From assembly GCA_028823035.1 (NCBI GenBank), contig JAPKCI010000045.1:1-34217 (forward strand): a DNA stretch of 34,217 nucleotides, in the 5' to 3' direction. Positions 1 through 9,263 of this stretch are shown in pieces. The stretch is from Rubripirellula sp. (GTDB taxonomy: Bacteria > Planctomycetota > Planctomycetia > Pirellulales > Pirellulaceae). The notes under the pieces are model-generated. The model did no database searches. It worked only from the letters and a program-made list of their open reading frames with translations, and was not told the DNA's origin. Both the position numbers and the translations under genes were made by a program. Positions within the stretch are counted from its first letter, which is position 1; every line of letters begins with the position of its first letter.

Positions 1-60
1 CCAGTGTCAATCCCAGTGTCAATCCCAGTGTCAATCCCAGTGTCAATCCCAGTGTTAATC
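1..60. repeat. Tandem repeat, 12-base unit, five copies
   Basis: The unit ccagtgtcaatc is present five times head to tail. Copies 1-4 are identical; copy 5 has one C-to-T change (ccagtgttaatc), and the next few bases (ccag) start a decayed sixth copy. The array begins at base 1, so its true length is unknown. It lies in non-coding DNA upstream of the MoxR operon. Confidence 0.95.
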
Positions 61-434
61 CCAGCGATTTAGCGACCTCGGACAGCTGCGGCTGATTTCT
101 CACGCCCGAACGATTCGGCTCCTATGGACGGTGTTTCGAAGTCTCGGGAGCGACTTTCTCCGACAGCGTGAGGATGCCGTCGTGTTCACATTGCCACTGC
201 AGGCGGGCTCACATTGCCACTGCAGGCAGGCTCACATTGCCAGTGCAAGCAGGCTTTGAGCAGCACGCGGGTCGTTCCCCCCTGCAGGATTCCGGATTCG
301 GAGCTCTGAAAGGCAGCTACACCTGGCGCGGAACTTCGCTTTTGCTGTTATTCTAGAGACAGGAAGCGGCGGCACGCGGAAAACGCTCCACGCCTTCGAA
401 ACCACATGATTGACCCACCAGAGAAGGATGATGC
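61..434. other. Non-coding leader of the MoxR operon
   Basis: No convincing gene is seen here. The stretch contains the 23-base repeat array at 186-254 and ends with a Shine-Dalgarno-like AGAAGG (422-427) placed 7 bases before the ATG at 435. The operon promoter presumably lies in this interval, but no -35/-10 pair stands out enough to call. Two ATGs at 428 and 431 are in another frame. Confidence 0.6.
186..254. repeat. Tandem repeat, 23-base unit, three copies
   Basis: Three consecutive 23-base copies (186-208, 209-231, 232-254) share the core tcacattgccactgcaggc. Copy 2 differs from copy 1 by one base, and copy 3 has two further changes. The unit is not a multiple of three, which fits a non-coding array. 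It contains the palindrome ctgcag in copies 1 and 2. Confidence 0.92.
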
Positions 435-1514
435 ATGCCAACCGAAGTGACCGACGGCGGAGCACCGGCCGGTGAAGAGGCACTGAGTGAAGCTGATGCC
501 AATCGGCTGCACGAAGCCCGGCAAAAAATTATTGACGAATTGGGCAAGATCATCGTTGGCCAGGAAGAGGTCATCGACGAGATCATGATTTGCCTGTTCA
601 GCCGCGGCCACGTGATGCTGGAGGGCGTGCCCGGACTAGCGAAAACGCTGATGATCAGCACCTTGGCCAACACTCTGGATCTCTCCTTCAGCCGGATTCA
701 GTTCACACCAGACCTGATGCCAGCGGACGTGACTGGAACGGAGATCATTGAGGAGGACCGCTCCACGGGCCATCGTGACTTCCGCTTCATGGAAGGCCCA
801 CTATTCGCGAACGTGGTACTCGCGGACGAGATCAACCGTACTCCGCCCAAGACACAGGCAGCACTGCTTGAAGCGATGCAGGAGCGTCAGGTCACGGTGG
901 GCCGAAATCGTCATGTATTGTCCGACCCGTTCTTTGTGCTTGCCACTCAGAACCCGATTGAGCAGGAGGGAACTTATCCGTTGCCCGAAGCTCAACAGGA
1001 CCGCTTCATGTTCAAGATCTACGTTGAATACCCAAGCTTCGACGAGGAATTCGAAGTCGCCCGCCGAACAACAGGAACGGCCACCCAAGTCGTTCAACCA
1101 GTTCTTGGAGCCGAGGAAATTCTCCGACTTCAACGATTGGTGCGTCAGGTACCCGTCAGCGATCATGTGGTTCGTTACGCCCTGTCACTTGTTCGCCAGA
1201 CCCGTGTTGGCAGCGACGGAGTCCCCGATTTCGTGGACGAGCTTGTCGGATGGGGTGCAGGTCCGCGCGCGGTTCAGTTTTTGATCCTGGGTGGAAAAGC
1301 GAGGGCTTTGTTACAAGGCCGCTTCCACGTTCAGGTAGAGGACATTCAGGCACTGGCCAAACCAGTGCTGCGACACAGGATGGTAGTGAATTTTGCCGCG
1401 GAAAGCGACGGAATCACCAGCGACGAAGTGGTTGAACGAATCATAACGGCAACGCCAACGACCGAGGACGAACTTTCACGCGATGCCCGATTCCAAAAGA
1501 TATTTGCGTCCTGA
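435..1514 (+). CDS. MoxR-family AAA+ ATPase
   Basis: A 359-residue AAA+ ATPase of the MoxR family, a putative metal-insertion or complex-assembly chaperone that usually works with VWA-domain partners. Walker A is GVPGLAKT at residues 64-71, Walker B is VVLADE at 127-132, sensor 1 is the TQNP stretch near 171-174, and the arginine-finger-type QDRF lies at 188-191; the string [18 protein letters not shown] is highly typical of MoxR. The length is slightly above the family norm because of an acidic N-terminal tail of about 25 residues. The ATG at 435 is preceded by AGAAGG at 7 bases. It is the first gene of a four-gene run, and its last 32 bases overlap the start of the DUF58 gene. Family assignment is very secure; the client protein is unknown. 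Confidence 0.96.
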   Translation: MPTEVTDGGAPAGEEALSEADANRLHEARQKIIDELGKIIVGQEEVIDEIMICLFSRGHVMLEGVPGLAKTLMISTLANTLDLSFSRIQFTPDLMPADVTGTEIIEEDRSTGHRDFRFMEGPLFANVVLADEINRTPPKTQAALLEAMQERQVTVGRNRHVLSDPFFVLATQNPIEQEGTYPLPEAQQDRFMFKIYVEYPSFDEEFEVARRTTGTATQVVQPVLGAEEILRLQRLVRQVPVSDHVVRYALSLVRQTRVGSDGVPDFVDELVGWGAGPRAVQFLILGGKARALLQGRFHVQVEDIQALAKPVLRHRMVVNFAAESDGITSDEVVERIITATPTTEDELSRDARFQKIFAS

Positions 1515-2385
1515 GGTCACGACCCGCATCCGACGTTTGGAACTGAAGGCACGTCGTGTCGTCGAAGGTTTCCTGTCGGGAATGCATCGTAGCCCCTACT
1601 TCGGACAGTCGATCGAATTTCTTCAGCACCGCCAATACACGCGCGGCGATGAGATTCGGCATATCGACTGGAAGGTATACGCGCGCCAGGACCGACTTTA
1701 CATCAAGCAGTACGAGGAAGAGACGAACCTGCGGCTGACGCTGTTGGTTGACCGTTCTGCCAGCATGGCTTACGGCGACGGGGAATCGAACAAATTCGAT
1801 TACTCAGCCTCCGTTTCAGCCTGCCTCGCCTACCTCGCATTGCGTCAAAAAGATGCAACGGGTTTGTACACGTTCGACACCGCCATCCGGGCCACGGTGC
1901 CTGCCAAGAGCAACCAGCAGCAGTTGGCGCGGATCCTTTCGATGCTGGAATCCGTTGGGGCCGATGGCCGAACTGATCTGACCAGTGTCGCCAAGCAAGT
2001 CGCTCAGGGGATTCCACGGCGTGGCTTGGTGTTGATCATTTCCGATCTGCTCGGCGTCGACAATTTGATGGAGGGCCTGCAAGTTCTTCGTCAACGCGGT
2101 CACGACATCGTCCTCTTTCACGTCCTGCATGACGACGAAATGGATTTTCAGTTCAATGGAGCAACCCGCTTCGAAGGCTTGGAAACAGAGGAGTTTCTGA
2201 ACTGCAATCCGCGTGCGCTTCGCGAAGGCTACCTTGAAGCACTCGAAGAATTCCTCAGCAGTACGCGGCGTGCATGCGGCAGACTTTCGATCGAATACAT
2301 GCAGGTCAGGACCAGTGAACCGCTCGATGCGGTACTCGCGAAATTTCTGGCCACGAGACAATTGCTGCCCAACCTCAAGCGTTAA
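1483..2385 (+). CDS. DUF58 domain protein (VWA-like)
   Basis: A 300-residue soluble DUF58 protein, the standard partner of MoxR ATPases. The N-terminal run [20 protein letters not shown] and the following VVEGFLSG are the family signature. A VWA-type metal-site motif DRSAS lies at residues 90-94, followed by a Rossmann-like VWA core with the strand [10 protein letters not shown] around residues 184-193. The start lies inside the moxR-like gene (32-base overlap in a different frame), and no strong ribosome-binding site precedes it, so translation is probably coupled to the upstream gene. The gap to the next gene is 37 bases. It is presumed to recruit substrate or membrane partners for the ATPase; that role is inferred from the family. 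Confidence 0.93.
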   Translation: MPDSKRYLRPEVTTRIRRLELKARRVVEGFLSGMHRSPYFGQSIEFLQHRQYTRGDEIRHIDWKVYARQDRLYIKQYEEETNLRLTLLVDRSASMAYGDGESNKFDYSASVSACLAYLALRQKDATGLYTFDTAIRATVPAKSNQQQLARILSMLESVGADGRTDLTSVAKQVAQGIPRRGLVLIISDLLGVDNLMEGLQVLRQRGHDIVLFHVLHDDEMDFQFNGATRFEGLETEEFLNCNPRALREGYLEALEEFLSSTRRACGRLSIEYMQVRTSEPLDAVLAKFLATRQLLPNLKR

Positions 2386-2422
2386 TCCCTCCATTTAACA
2401 CCCCTTCAACCGACCCAACACC

Positions 2423-4861
2423 TTGTTTCTGTATCCTGCCCTGACGCTCGGCTTTCTGTTTGTCGCGATGCCGCTGTTGGTCCATCTGATCAACATGCTA
2501 CGTCATCGCCGGCAACGCTGGGCGGCCATGGACTTTCTGCTTGCCAGTTATCGCAAGCAGAAAAAATGGATACGGCTCAGGCAATTACTGTTATTGCTCT
2601 CAAGGCTGGCCGTTGCGACTCTGTTGATCGCGTTACTCTGCGGTTGGACCGGTGGAGGTCAGATTCTGGGATCGCTCGGTGGCACCACAACCCATCATGT
2701 GGTTGTACTGGACGACAGCTATTCGATGGGCGACGAAAGCATAGGTCCAAACAGCCGGCGATCAGCGATTACGGACGACGCATCGCCTGAGTCCCGGGCG
2801 AATTCTTTCACCGCCTACGGTCGGTCGCTTCAGGCTCTTCAGGATCTGACGCGTCGACTTGCTACCAGTGACGGAAACCATCAATTGACGGTCATGCGGG
2901 CAAGCCGCGCAGCGATGTCGACCCGCGGTGGTAGCGAGTCGGGCGATGCCGCCGCTGACCTGTCGGCTCAGACGATCATGTCCGACGCGAGACTCGTCAA
3001 CCGCCTGATGTCCACGACAGCATCACCCATACGGACTGACCTGGTTCCAGCGTTGGATCTGGCAACGGAACTGATCAACACCACCCCTGCTGACACAAAG
3101 TATCTTTACATCGCCAGTGACTTTCGAGAGCGGGATTGGGGTAACGCCGAACGGCTTGCTGAATCACTGCGAAAAGCATCCGGGGATGTTTCGATCCGCA
3201 TGATCGACTGCGCCACACAACCGGGAAGCAATCTCGCGATCACAGACATTTCACCCGCACAGGATGTCTGGGTTGCAGGTGTGCCGGTCGTAGTCAGTGT
3301 TACCGTCAAGAATTACGGAAAAACCGCTGCCCCGGACGTACCACTGACCAGTCGCGTGATCCGCTACTCCGAAAACATTCAAATTCCGGACCCGACGCTG
3401 CCATTCAGCGGCGAGATCGAAGCACAACCCACGCAGGTCATCGAATCAATTCCCGCTGGCGGAGAAGTCACCAAATCATTTCAGGTCTTCATCGCTGAAA
3501 CGGGCACACATGCCGTGGAAGTAAGCTTGCCCGAGGACGCTCTATCAATTGATAACATCAGGTCGTGCACGCTTCCCTTGAGCGACGTCGAAAAAGTTCT
3601 GGTCATCGACGGAGAAGCAAATGCACGTGGAGCCTATCACATTGCTTCGGTTCTCAATCCAGGCAGCCAAGTGCGGATTGGAGCAATCCCCGATATCCAA
3701 CCGCCGTCCTTTCTTCGTTCTGCCACGCTCGAGACGTTGTCGCCTTACCGCGCGATCTATTTGGTCGATTTACCGGAAATAGGCGAGAACGCCGCCGTTG
3801 CTCTCACCGAGTACGTCGAACGAGGTGGCGGATTAGCGATGTTCATTGGCGCAAACATCAACCGCGAAAATTACAACCAGACACTGTTTGCCTCGGGACG
3901 GAATCTGTTGCCAGCCGCTCTCGACGAAGCGAAGGCACTTGAACTCAACCCAGACAACAACACCGCGGACGTTCAGTTCGCTGAACCATCTTCGCTCGTA
4001 GCGCCATTGCGTGTGGCCGGAGATGCTGCTTTCGCTCTGGTTAACATCGCTCGTTCGTGGACGTTGCAATCCGAAGCAGCAGACGCCGCCAGCAACACCG
4101 AACGCCCCCGGATACGCTACGTGCTGCGGCGGCGGGACGGAGAACCCCTTGTCACCCAGCACGACGTCGGCAGAGGCTCGGTCGTGACCGTGTTGACGGG
4201 ACTCGATGGCAACTGGACCAATTGGCCCGGCGATCCAACTTTTGTGGTGTTCATGCTGCAGTCCAACGCGATGCTATGGAGCGGTGCAGCACCCGACACC
4301 GAGCGTTTTGTAGATACCAACCTCATCAAAATCCTGCCAGTGGATGACTACACCGACCAAGTAACTTACGTGCCGGCCAACAATGAACCGCCACGGATAC
4401 CAATGGAATTGCAAACCTCAGTCATTGAACCGGAATCAGCTGCTGATGAACCCATTTACAAGGTCGATCTGGCTCCCGATGAAATGGTTATCGAGGGTTC
4501 TGAAAATGTTGCTGAGATTCTGCACCCCGGTATTTCCGAATGGTCGCTGACCCGCATCGACGGCAGCGGTCAGGTAATCCCCATCGCCTCGGTGATCCGA
4601 ATTGGAGAAGGTGAACTGGAACGAGCCGATCCTGCTGCCATTCAGCAACAGTTGCTGCCGTTGGAGGTAAAATTCGTCAGCAGCTCGGTCTGGAGCGAAG
4701 AAAACAGAACAGCCGGAAGCTCGACACTGACCATGGTGCTTCTGGCGCTGCTCGGTTTGATTCTGGCTGCGGAACAACTGCTGGCCTACTGGGCCAGTTA
4801 TCACGCATCAGCAAACACGGCTAGCTCGCGTCCGGCTCCATCGCTGGGAGGAAGCCGATGA
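2423..4861 (+). CDS. BatA-like N-terminal domain / VWA membrane protein
   Basis: An 812-residue membrane protein. The first residues (YPALTLGFLFVAMPLLVHLI) and the second helix near 52-75 form the BatA-type N-terminal membrane domain. A VWA domain follows with the metal-site pattern DDSYS at 97-101. A middle part (about 385-540) resembles a class I glutamine-amidotransferase-like fold, as often annotated in planctomycete relatives, without an obvious catalytic triad. A final membrane helix lies near residues 770-795. The start codon is TTG at 2423; no in-frame ATG gives the complete N-terminal helix. The gene overlaps the next by the four bases ATGA, so the two are translationally coupled. 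It probably anchors the MoxR/DUF58 machinery in the cytoplasmic membrane with a large extracytoplasmic part. Confidence 0.88.
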   Translation: MFLYPALTLGFLFVAMPLLVHLINMLRHRRQRWAAMDFLLASYRKQKKWIRLRQLLLLLSRLAVATLLIALLCGWTGGGQILGSLGGTTTHHVVVLDDSYSMGDESIGPNSRRSAITDDASPESRANSFTAYGRSLQALQDLTRRLATSDGNHQLTVMRASRAAMSTRGGSESGDAAADLSAQTIMSDARLVNRLMSTTASPIRTDLVPALDLATELINTTPADTKYLYIASDFRERDWGNAERLAESLRKASGDVSIRMIDCATQPGSNLAITDISPAQDVWVAGVPVVVSVTVKNYGKTAAPDVPLTSRVIRYSENIQIPDPTLPFSGEIEAQPTQVIESIPAGGEVTKSFQVFIAETGTHAVEVSLPEDALSIDNIRSCTLPLSDVEKVLVIDGEANARGAYHIASVLNPGSQVRIGAIPDIQPPSFLRSATLETLSPYRAIYLVDLPEIGENAAVALTEYVERGGGLAMFIGANINRENYNQTLFASGRNLLPAALDEAKALELNPDNNTADVQFAEPSSLVAPLRVAGDAAFALVNIARSWTLQSEAADAASNTERPRIRYVLRRRDGEPLVTQHDVGRGSVVTVLTGLDGNWTNWPGDPTFVVFMLQSNAMLWSGAAPDTERFVDTNLIKILPVDDYTDQVTYVPANNEPPRIPMELQTSVIEPESAADEPIYKVDLAPDEMVIEGSENVAEILHPGISEWSLTRIDGSGQVIPIASVIRIGEGELERADPAAIQQQLLPLEVKFVSSSVWSEENRTAGSSTLTMVLLALLGLILAAEQLLAYWASYHASANTASSRPAPSLGGSR

Positions 4862-7605
4862 ACGATTCAACAGGTAGCAGCCAGATCGTCTACGAATTCG
4901 CTCGCGCCAACGCTATGGAAGGCTGGTGGGCTTGGGCTTTGTTCACGTCGGCACTTGCCGGATTGCTTTACGTTTGCATCCGTTTTTACCGTCGTGACGT
5001 CAAGGAAATGCCGACCCCGGTCCGCATCGTTTTGATTTGCTTGCGGCTGACCACCATCCTCGCCTTGGTCTTTTTCTTTTTCGATCTGCAGCGTCGAACG
5101 CAGCGGATGATCACACGCTCCAGTGAAGTGGTAATTCTCGTTGACACCAGTCAGAGCATGTCGCTGCCAACTGGCACGGATTCGTCGACCCCCAGTCGCA
5201 CCCAGCGGGCACAGCAACTGGTCAGCGAAAGCGGGCTACTGGAAAATTTCTCAGCCGAACATCGCGTCAGTGTTTACGCTTTTGGCGATCAAGCCGAACC
5301 CCGCTTGATTGACTCACAGGGTGGGATTCAAGTATCACCTGAAGTCGAGCCGGAATCACAGCAAACCAATGTCTCTGCCATTGCCTTACTAGGCACGATC
5401 ATGATCACGGTTGGTCTGCTTTTAGGCCTGGTGTCGCTCGTGCTTGGGATGACAGGGCGTGTGTCAGCCGTTGGATGGTGGCTGCTTACCAGTTCATTGT
5501 CATTGCTGGCTGGCACGATTTTTCTGGGCAGCGTGTACAGCGTCCAGACTGAAAAATCACTGGCTGACATCCTGGGTCAAAAACCGACAGCACCAGCCAT
5601 CAGTGATCAAGAAGCCGCCGGTGCCAACGAAGAACAGCAACCGGTACGAGTCGTTGACTGGGGCCAAGAGCTTGCTGCCTCAGGATCCCAGAGTCGCATT
5701 GGGGATGCGATTCGGAACGTGCTCGCTGACCATGACCCTTCCACGCTCGCAGGCATCGTTCTGATCTCAGACGGTCAAAACAACGGCGGCAGCGATGTGA
5801 ATGTCGCCATGGCTTCGGCCAGACGAAGTGAAGTCTCAGTATTCCCCATCGGTTTGGGCAGCAGTTCAGCACCCACGAATGTACGAATTGTGGACATCGA
5901 CGCCCCTCGTCGCGTTTATCCAGGTGACAAATTTGCAGTCAGTGCGGTGTTGCAAGCGAGCGGTGAAAAGCCACTCGAGGTTGAAGTTCAACTGCTAGAC
6001 GGTTCCGACTCAGGTCCCGGAAACAAGTCGACTGACCTGGACGGTAACAAAATCATCCCACCCGGGGACGTGATCGATTCACAGACGGTCCGAATCAAAA
6101 ACGATGGAACGCTGACCGGCATCCGATTCGAACTCGAACCCGAAGCGGTTGGCCAACGAAGACTGGCCATTCGACTGGTTGCCCCTGCCGAAGACAACAA
6201 CGAACGCGACGACATTCGCGACGCCCGATACGAGGTGGTCGCTGAAAAACTTAAAGTCATGGCGATCGCAGGCGGCCCAACGCGTGAATACCGTTTCGTG
6301 CGAAACCTGCTGTACCGCGACAACTCTGTCCAACTTGATGCCTGGTTGCAGACCGGCCAGCCAGGAATCAGCCAGGATGCCGACAATGTTCTGACGAAAT
6401 TTCCGTCCACAGCCGAAGAGTTGTTCAAATATGATGCAATTGCATTGTTCGACCCCGACTGGATGGCTTTTGACGCGGAACAACTGGACCTGCTGGTCCG
6501 TTGGCTGACACAACAAGCTGGCGGCATGATCATCGTCGCAGGGCCTGTCTATCACCCTCAATGGAACCGACGCCGAACCGACCCCAGGGTCAGCCGAATT
6601 GCTAGTTTCTTCCCCGTCAACTTTTCCAACCGTATCCCGCTGTTTGACGGTGGACGACAAGGTGGCGAACTGGCTTGGCCGCTGCAGTTCACTCCTGAAG
6701 CACAACGGGCAGAATTCCTATGGATCGCAGAGACGCCAGAAAAAAGTGCCGTCGTCTGGGAAGACTTCTCTGGTGTTTACGACTACATCGATTCCAAAAG
6801 TGCAAAACCGGGTGCCAAGGTTTACGCACTCTTTTCGGACCCCACCACTGAATATGGAGATTCGCTGCCCATCTACCTCGCATCCCAATTCTTCGGTGCG
6901 GGACGTGTCTATTTTCAAGGTAGTGGTGAAATGTGGCGATTACGATCAGAAAGCGACGCCTACTTTGATACCTATTACACAAAATTGCTTCGCTGGGTCA
7001 GCGAAGGACGGCTGCTCCGTGACAGTACACGCGGCATTCTGCTTGCTGATACATCCAAGGCGATGATCGGCGATACGATCACGGTTCGCGCCGTTCTCTC
7101 CGACGAACAATTCGAGCCTCTCGATGTTCCTGACGTCCCAGCGAAACTGCTCTCCCCCGGCGGGCGAATCGACGACATCAAATTACTGCCTCTCAGGGGC
7201 GAACCGAGGGCCGGAACCTATGGCGGTCGATTCGTGGTACGCGAACCTGGCAGCTACGAATTGCGACTAACCCTTGGCGATGCATTGGAGGAGCAAGTGC
7301 TGCGACAAACCGTGCAAGTTCGCCTACCGACCATCGAACTTGAACGCCCTCAAAGAAACGACAAGGAACTCGGAGAGTACGCTTCGATGACCAACGGAAC
7401 TTACATTCCCGTGAATGCAGAAACAGCGGATGCCGAAGTACAAACGCAATTGGTTTCACTCGTCCGACCGCAACCGCAAACCACCATCCTGCCTGGCACG
7501 CCCGACAGTGCCTTTACAGAACGCAGGAACGTCGTCTTGATGTGGCTAATTGCGACAATGCTGACAATGGAGTGGGTCGTCCGACGCCTGCATCGTCTGG
7601 CATAG
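4858..7605 (+). CDS. Large VWA-domain membrane protein, last gene of the MoxR operon
   Basis: A 915-residue membrane protein. Two N-terminal helices (about 23-43 and 55-76) precede a VWA domain with the metal-site motif DTSQS at 96-100. This domain is interrupted by a pair of further membrane helices (about 174-197 and 205-227) before it resumes at LAGIVLISDGQNNGG near 296-310. A glutamine-amidotransferase-like region (about 470-690) follows, then beta-rich sequence and a C-terminal helix near 890-908. The start overlaps the preceding stop (ATGA). Only 19 bases separate its end from the convergent lipoprotein gene. Related large VWA proteins commonly end MoxR operons in planctomycetes; a role in a membrane-bound MoxR complex is inferred. 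Confidence 0.85.
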   Translation: MNDSTGSSQIVYEFARANAMEGWWAWALFTSALAGLLYVCIRFYRRDVKEMPTPVRIVLICLRLTTILALVFFFFDLQRRTQRMITRSSEVVILVDTSQSMSLPTGTDSSTPSRTQRAQQLVSESGLLENFSAEHRVSVYAFGDQAEPRLIDSQGGIQVSPEVEPESQQTNVSAIALLGTIMITVGLLLGLVSLVLGMTGRVSAVGWWLLTSSLSLLAGTIFLGSVYSVQTEKSLADILGQKPTAPAISDQEAAGANEEQQPVRVVDWGQELAASGSQSRIGDAIRNVLADHDPSTLAGIVLISDGQNNGGSDVNVAMASARRSEVSVFPIGLGSSSAPTNVRIVDIDAPRRVYPGDKFAVSAVLQASGEKPLEVEVQLLDGSDSGPGNKSTDLDGNKIIPPGDVIDSQTVRIKNDGTLTGIRFELEPEAVGQRRLAIRLVAPAEDNNERDDIRDARYEVVAEKLKVMAIAGGPTREYRFVRNLLYRDNSVQLDAWLQTGQPGISQDADNVLTKFPSTAEELFKYDAIALFDPDWMAFDAEQLDLLVRWLTQQAGGMIIVAGPVYHPQWNRRRTDPRVSRIASFFPVNFSNRIPLFDGGRQGGELAWPLQFTPEAQRAEFLWIAETPEKSAVVWEDFSGVYDYIDSKSAKPGAKVYALFSDPTTEYGDSLPIYLASQFFGAGRVYFQGSGEMWRLRSESDAYFDTYYTKLLRWVSEGRLLRDSTRGILLADTSKAMIGDTITVRAVLSDEQFEPLDVPDVPAKLLSPGGRIDDIKLLPLRGEPRAGTYGGRFVVREPGSYELRLTLGDALEEQVLRQTVQVRLPTIELERPQRNDKELGEYASMTNGTYIPVNAETADAEVQTQLVSLVRPQPQTTILPGTPDSAFTERRNVVLMWLIATMLTMEWVVRRLHRLA

Positions 7606-7624
7606 CCGAGACCAGCAGCAGCGA

Positions 7625-8197
7625 TCAGACCAACGACTTCAATTGTTCGGCAATTTCTTCGAGTTTGGGTTTCAGAATATTCTGGACCCACTCGTTATTT
7701 TCCAACTGTTGGACGAAAGACTCCAGTTGTTGCGAGATGTGATCAAGCAATCGTTTTGCCGCGACCTTCGCATCTTTGGACATCTCAGCCAGCTTTGGTT
7801 TCCACGTCTCAATTTTTGCAGACAATTGGTCAAGTTCGGCTTTGGCTTTCAAAGCTGCCTCCTCATTTGCCACTCCCTGAACGGATGTCTTGGCCGACGA
7901 GTACAAATCTTTCATACCCTCCAGCATTTCGCGTCCACCTTCCAAGTCCTTCATGGCGGATGACGCCTTCTCCCAAGCCGCTTTTGCCTGCTGCGACACC
8001 GCGTCCACCGCCTCACCAGCGGCGTCTTCAATCTCAGCACCAGTCGGCAGTGCCAAACCCTCTGCATCACCGCCATCGTTCACGTTGGTGACTTCAGGTT
8101 TTACAGATTGTGTATCACTGCACCCCGTGATGATGACAGAAGACAACAAGCTGACGACAGAACATAGCGCGAGTCTTCGCGTAATAGATACAAACAT
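7625..8197 (-). CDS. Small helical lipoprotein
   Basis: A 190-residue predicted lipoprotein. The N-terminus has two arginines, a hydrophobic core and the lipobox ITGC with the lipidated cysteine at residue 26. The mature part is nearly all charged amphipathic helix, rich in Ala, Glu, Lys and Gln, from about residue 50 to the end, and so probably forms a coiled coil or an apolipoprotein-like surface. No enzyme motif is visible. It is convergent with the VWA operon (19-base gap) and has more than 200 bases of free DNA upstream, so it has its own promoter. The family is not recognised; an envelope-associated structural role is the simplest guess. Confidence 0.8.
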   Translation of the reverse strand: MFVSITRRLALCSVVSLLSSVIITGCSDTQSVKPEVTNVNDGGDAEGLALPTGAEIEDAAGEAVDAVSQQAKAAWEKASSAMKDLEGGREMLEGMKDLYSSAKTSVQGVANEEAALKAKAELDQLSAKIETWKPKLAEMSKDAKVAAKRLLDHISQQLESFVQQLENNEWVQNILKPKLEEIAEQLKSLV

Positions 8198-8435
8198 GTA
8201 TTTCCTTCAATTCCTAAAACGAAAAAGCGACCAGTACCTCAACACCCGTAAAAGGACTCGGGTGAATATGGCACTTCTGACCGTTCTCAACCAGTACCAA
8301 AAAAACAGCAAATCGTTCTACTCCATTGGCAGAACAACACTTTCCGTTGACACTCCTCGTCCCTGCTGCTGAATTGCCTAATATTGCCATCACGTTGGTG
8401 ACTCGAATCGCCTATCAACGCCGCCCTTACAGAAC

Positions 8436-8807
8436 ATGGAAAACGCTGGTGAACAGGACGGAAACATTGACGACAAATGCGCGGATATCAAGATAGACTC
8501 TGCGAACACGTGGCCAACAAAGGCCGAATGAGGAAACCACCGGTTGATATTGCCAGCATGATTCGAACGTCTTGAACGGATTATGTTTTTGAGCTCGCAG
8601 TGTCAACCGTAGATTTTCTCGCCAAGACCGGGTTGGCATCTGACTCTGGACACTCTTGCGCCGTTCAGGAAAAAAGACGCCCAAAAGCGAGCAGTTGAGG
8701 AGATGGGAATTCGTCAGGTTGCAAAGGTAGACTTTCCTAAGCCGCATACTTTCCCGCGTCCTACTGCGAATAAGCGACATCGCCCAGTCGTTTCAAGCCC
8801 CAAATGA
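8436..8807 (+). pseudogene. Possible decayed gene, fragments in two frames
   Basis: Three protein-like fragments follow one another. One runs 8436-8531 (ATG start, begins MENAGEQDGNIDDK). A second, in another frame, runs 8528-8698 with one internal TGA at 8573-8575 (contains TDYVFELAVSTVDFLAKTGL). A third, back in the first frame, runs 8613-8807 (contains KKDAQKRAVEEMGIRQVAK). Their composition is much more like real protein than the opposite strand. A single gene damaged by indels and one nonsense change is the reading I favour, but chance open frames cannot be excluded. No family is recognised. Confidence 0.3.
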
Positions 8808-8875
8808 CTGGCAGCTTCAGCAATAATGTCTAAATCACTTCAAAAATTTAGTCAGACGCTCCGCATTGGTGGTTC

Positions 8876-9239
8876 ATGGACGCAACTGTTTCTGAGACAA
8901 TTCCAACACTGACAAAAGATATACTTTCCTTCAACGTTCACACCTCTATCACCAGACCTGCAGTGCTAGTTCACCCCAGCGACACCTGCGTTAAAACTCG
9001 GGCGGTGTAGAACGTACAATGTAGATACCCAGAGAACACTAGCTCAGGCGAAGATTGAACTAGATCAACTGAGTTCACTCACCCAGTGCGACCGGACAAA
9101 CTTTTCGGATTGGACAAACGCTCAAAGCATTCTGCAACAGACGACTTCTGAGGACTACCGTACGGATCGCAACCGTCCGCTACAAGCCAAAGACGCTGAT
9201 CCACTTTTTCCTAGTTCACTCATCAATCTCAAGGACTGA
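8876..9239 (+). pseudogene. Possible frameshifted small gene upstream of the GTPase operon
   Basis: An ATG at 8876 opens a 44-codon frame ending at the TAG 9008-9010 (contains DATVSETIPTLTKDILSF). In another frame, a stretch open from 8970 to the TGA 9237-9239 reads like an amphipathic protein (contains LAQAKIELDQLSSLTQ and later ends SSLINLKD) but has no start codon of its own. Joining the two near 9000 by one frame change would give a protein of about 120 residues. Its stop abuts the mini-ORF before the GTPase gene (TGAATG), so it may once have been the first gene of that operon. A sequencing error is an alternative to true decay. Confidence 0.35.
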
Positions 9240-9260
9240 ATGCACGACATCCGTGCGTAA
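9240..9260 (+). promoter_or_regulatory. Seven-codon upstream mini-ORF with good ribosome-binding site
   Basis: AAGGA (9231-9235) lies 4 bases before an ATG at 9240 that opens the mini-ORF MHDIRA followed by TAA (9258-9260). The GTPase start at 9264 comes 3 bases later and has no Shine-Dalgarno sequence of its own. The mini-ORF contains the small hairpin GCACG-acatc-CGTGC (9242-9256). This arrangement suits translational reinitiation or coupling; its function is inferred. Confidence 0.4.
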
Positions 9261-9263
9261 ACC

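Larger units (their letters stand above)
8198..9263. other. Gene-poor gap with probable gene remains
   Basis: This 1.07 kb interval has no intact gene of convincing composition. The left part (8198-8435) should hold the promoter of the lipoprotein gene. From 8436 to 9239 the plus strand shows several protein-like stretches in alternating frames, interrupted by stops and frame changes (described separately). The right end carries a seven-codon mini-ORF just before the GTPase gene. No tRNA or recognised small RNA was seen. Confidence 0.5.

Noticed and set aside
8427-8780. A 117-codon minus-strand open frame in the gap before the GTPase operon
   Set aside because: Its composition (rich in Ser, Arg, Cys, Leu) is shadow-like, and the opposite strand looks more protein-like, although broken.
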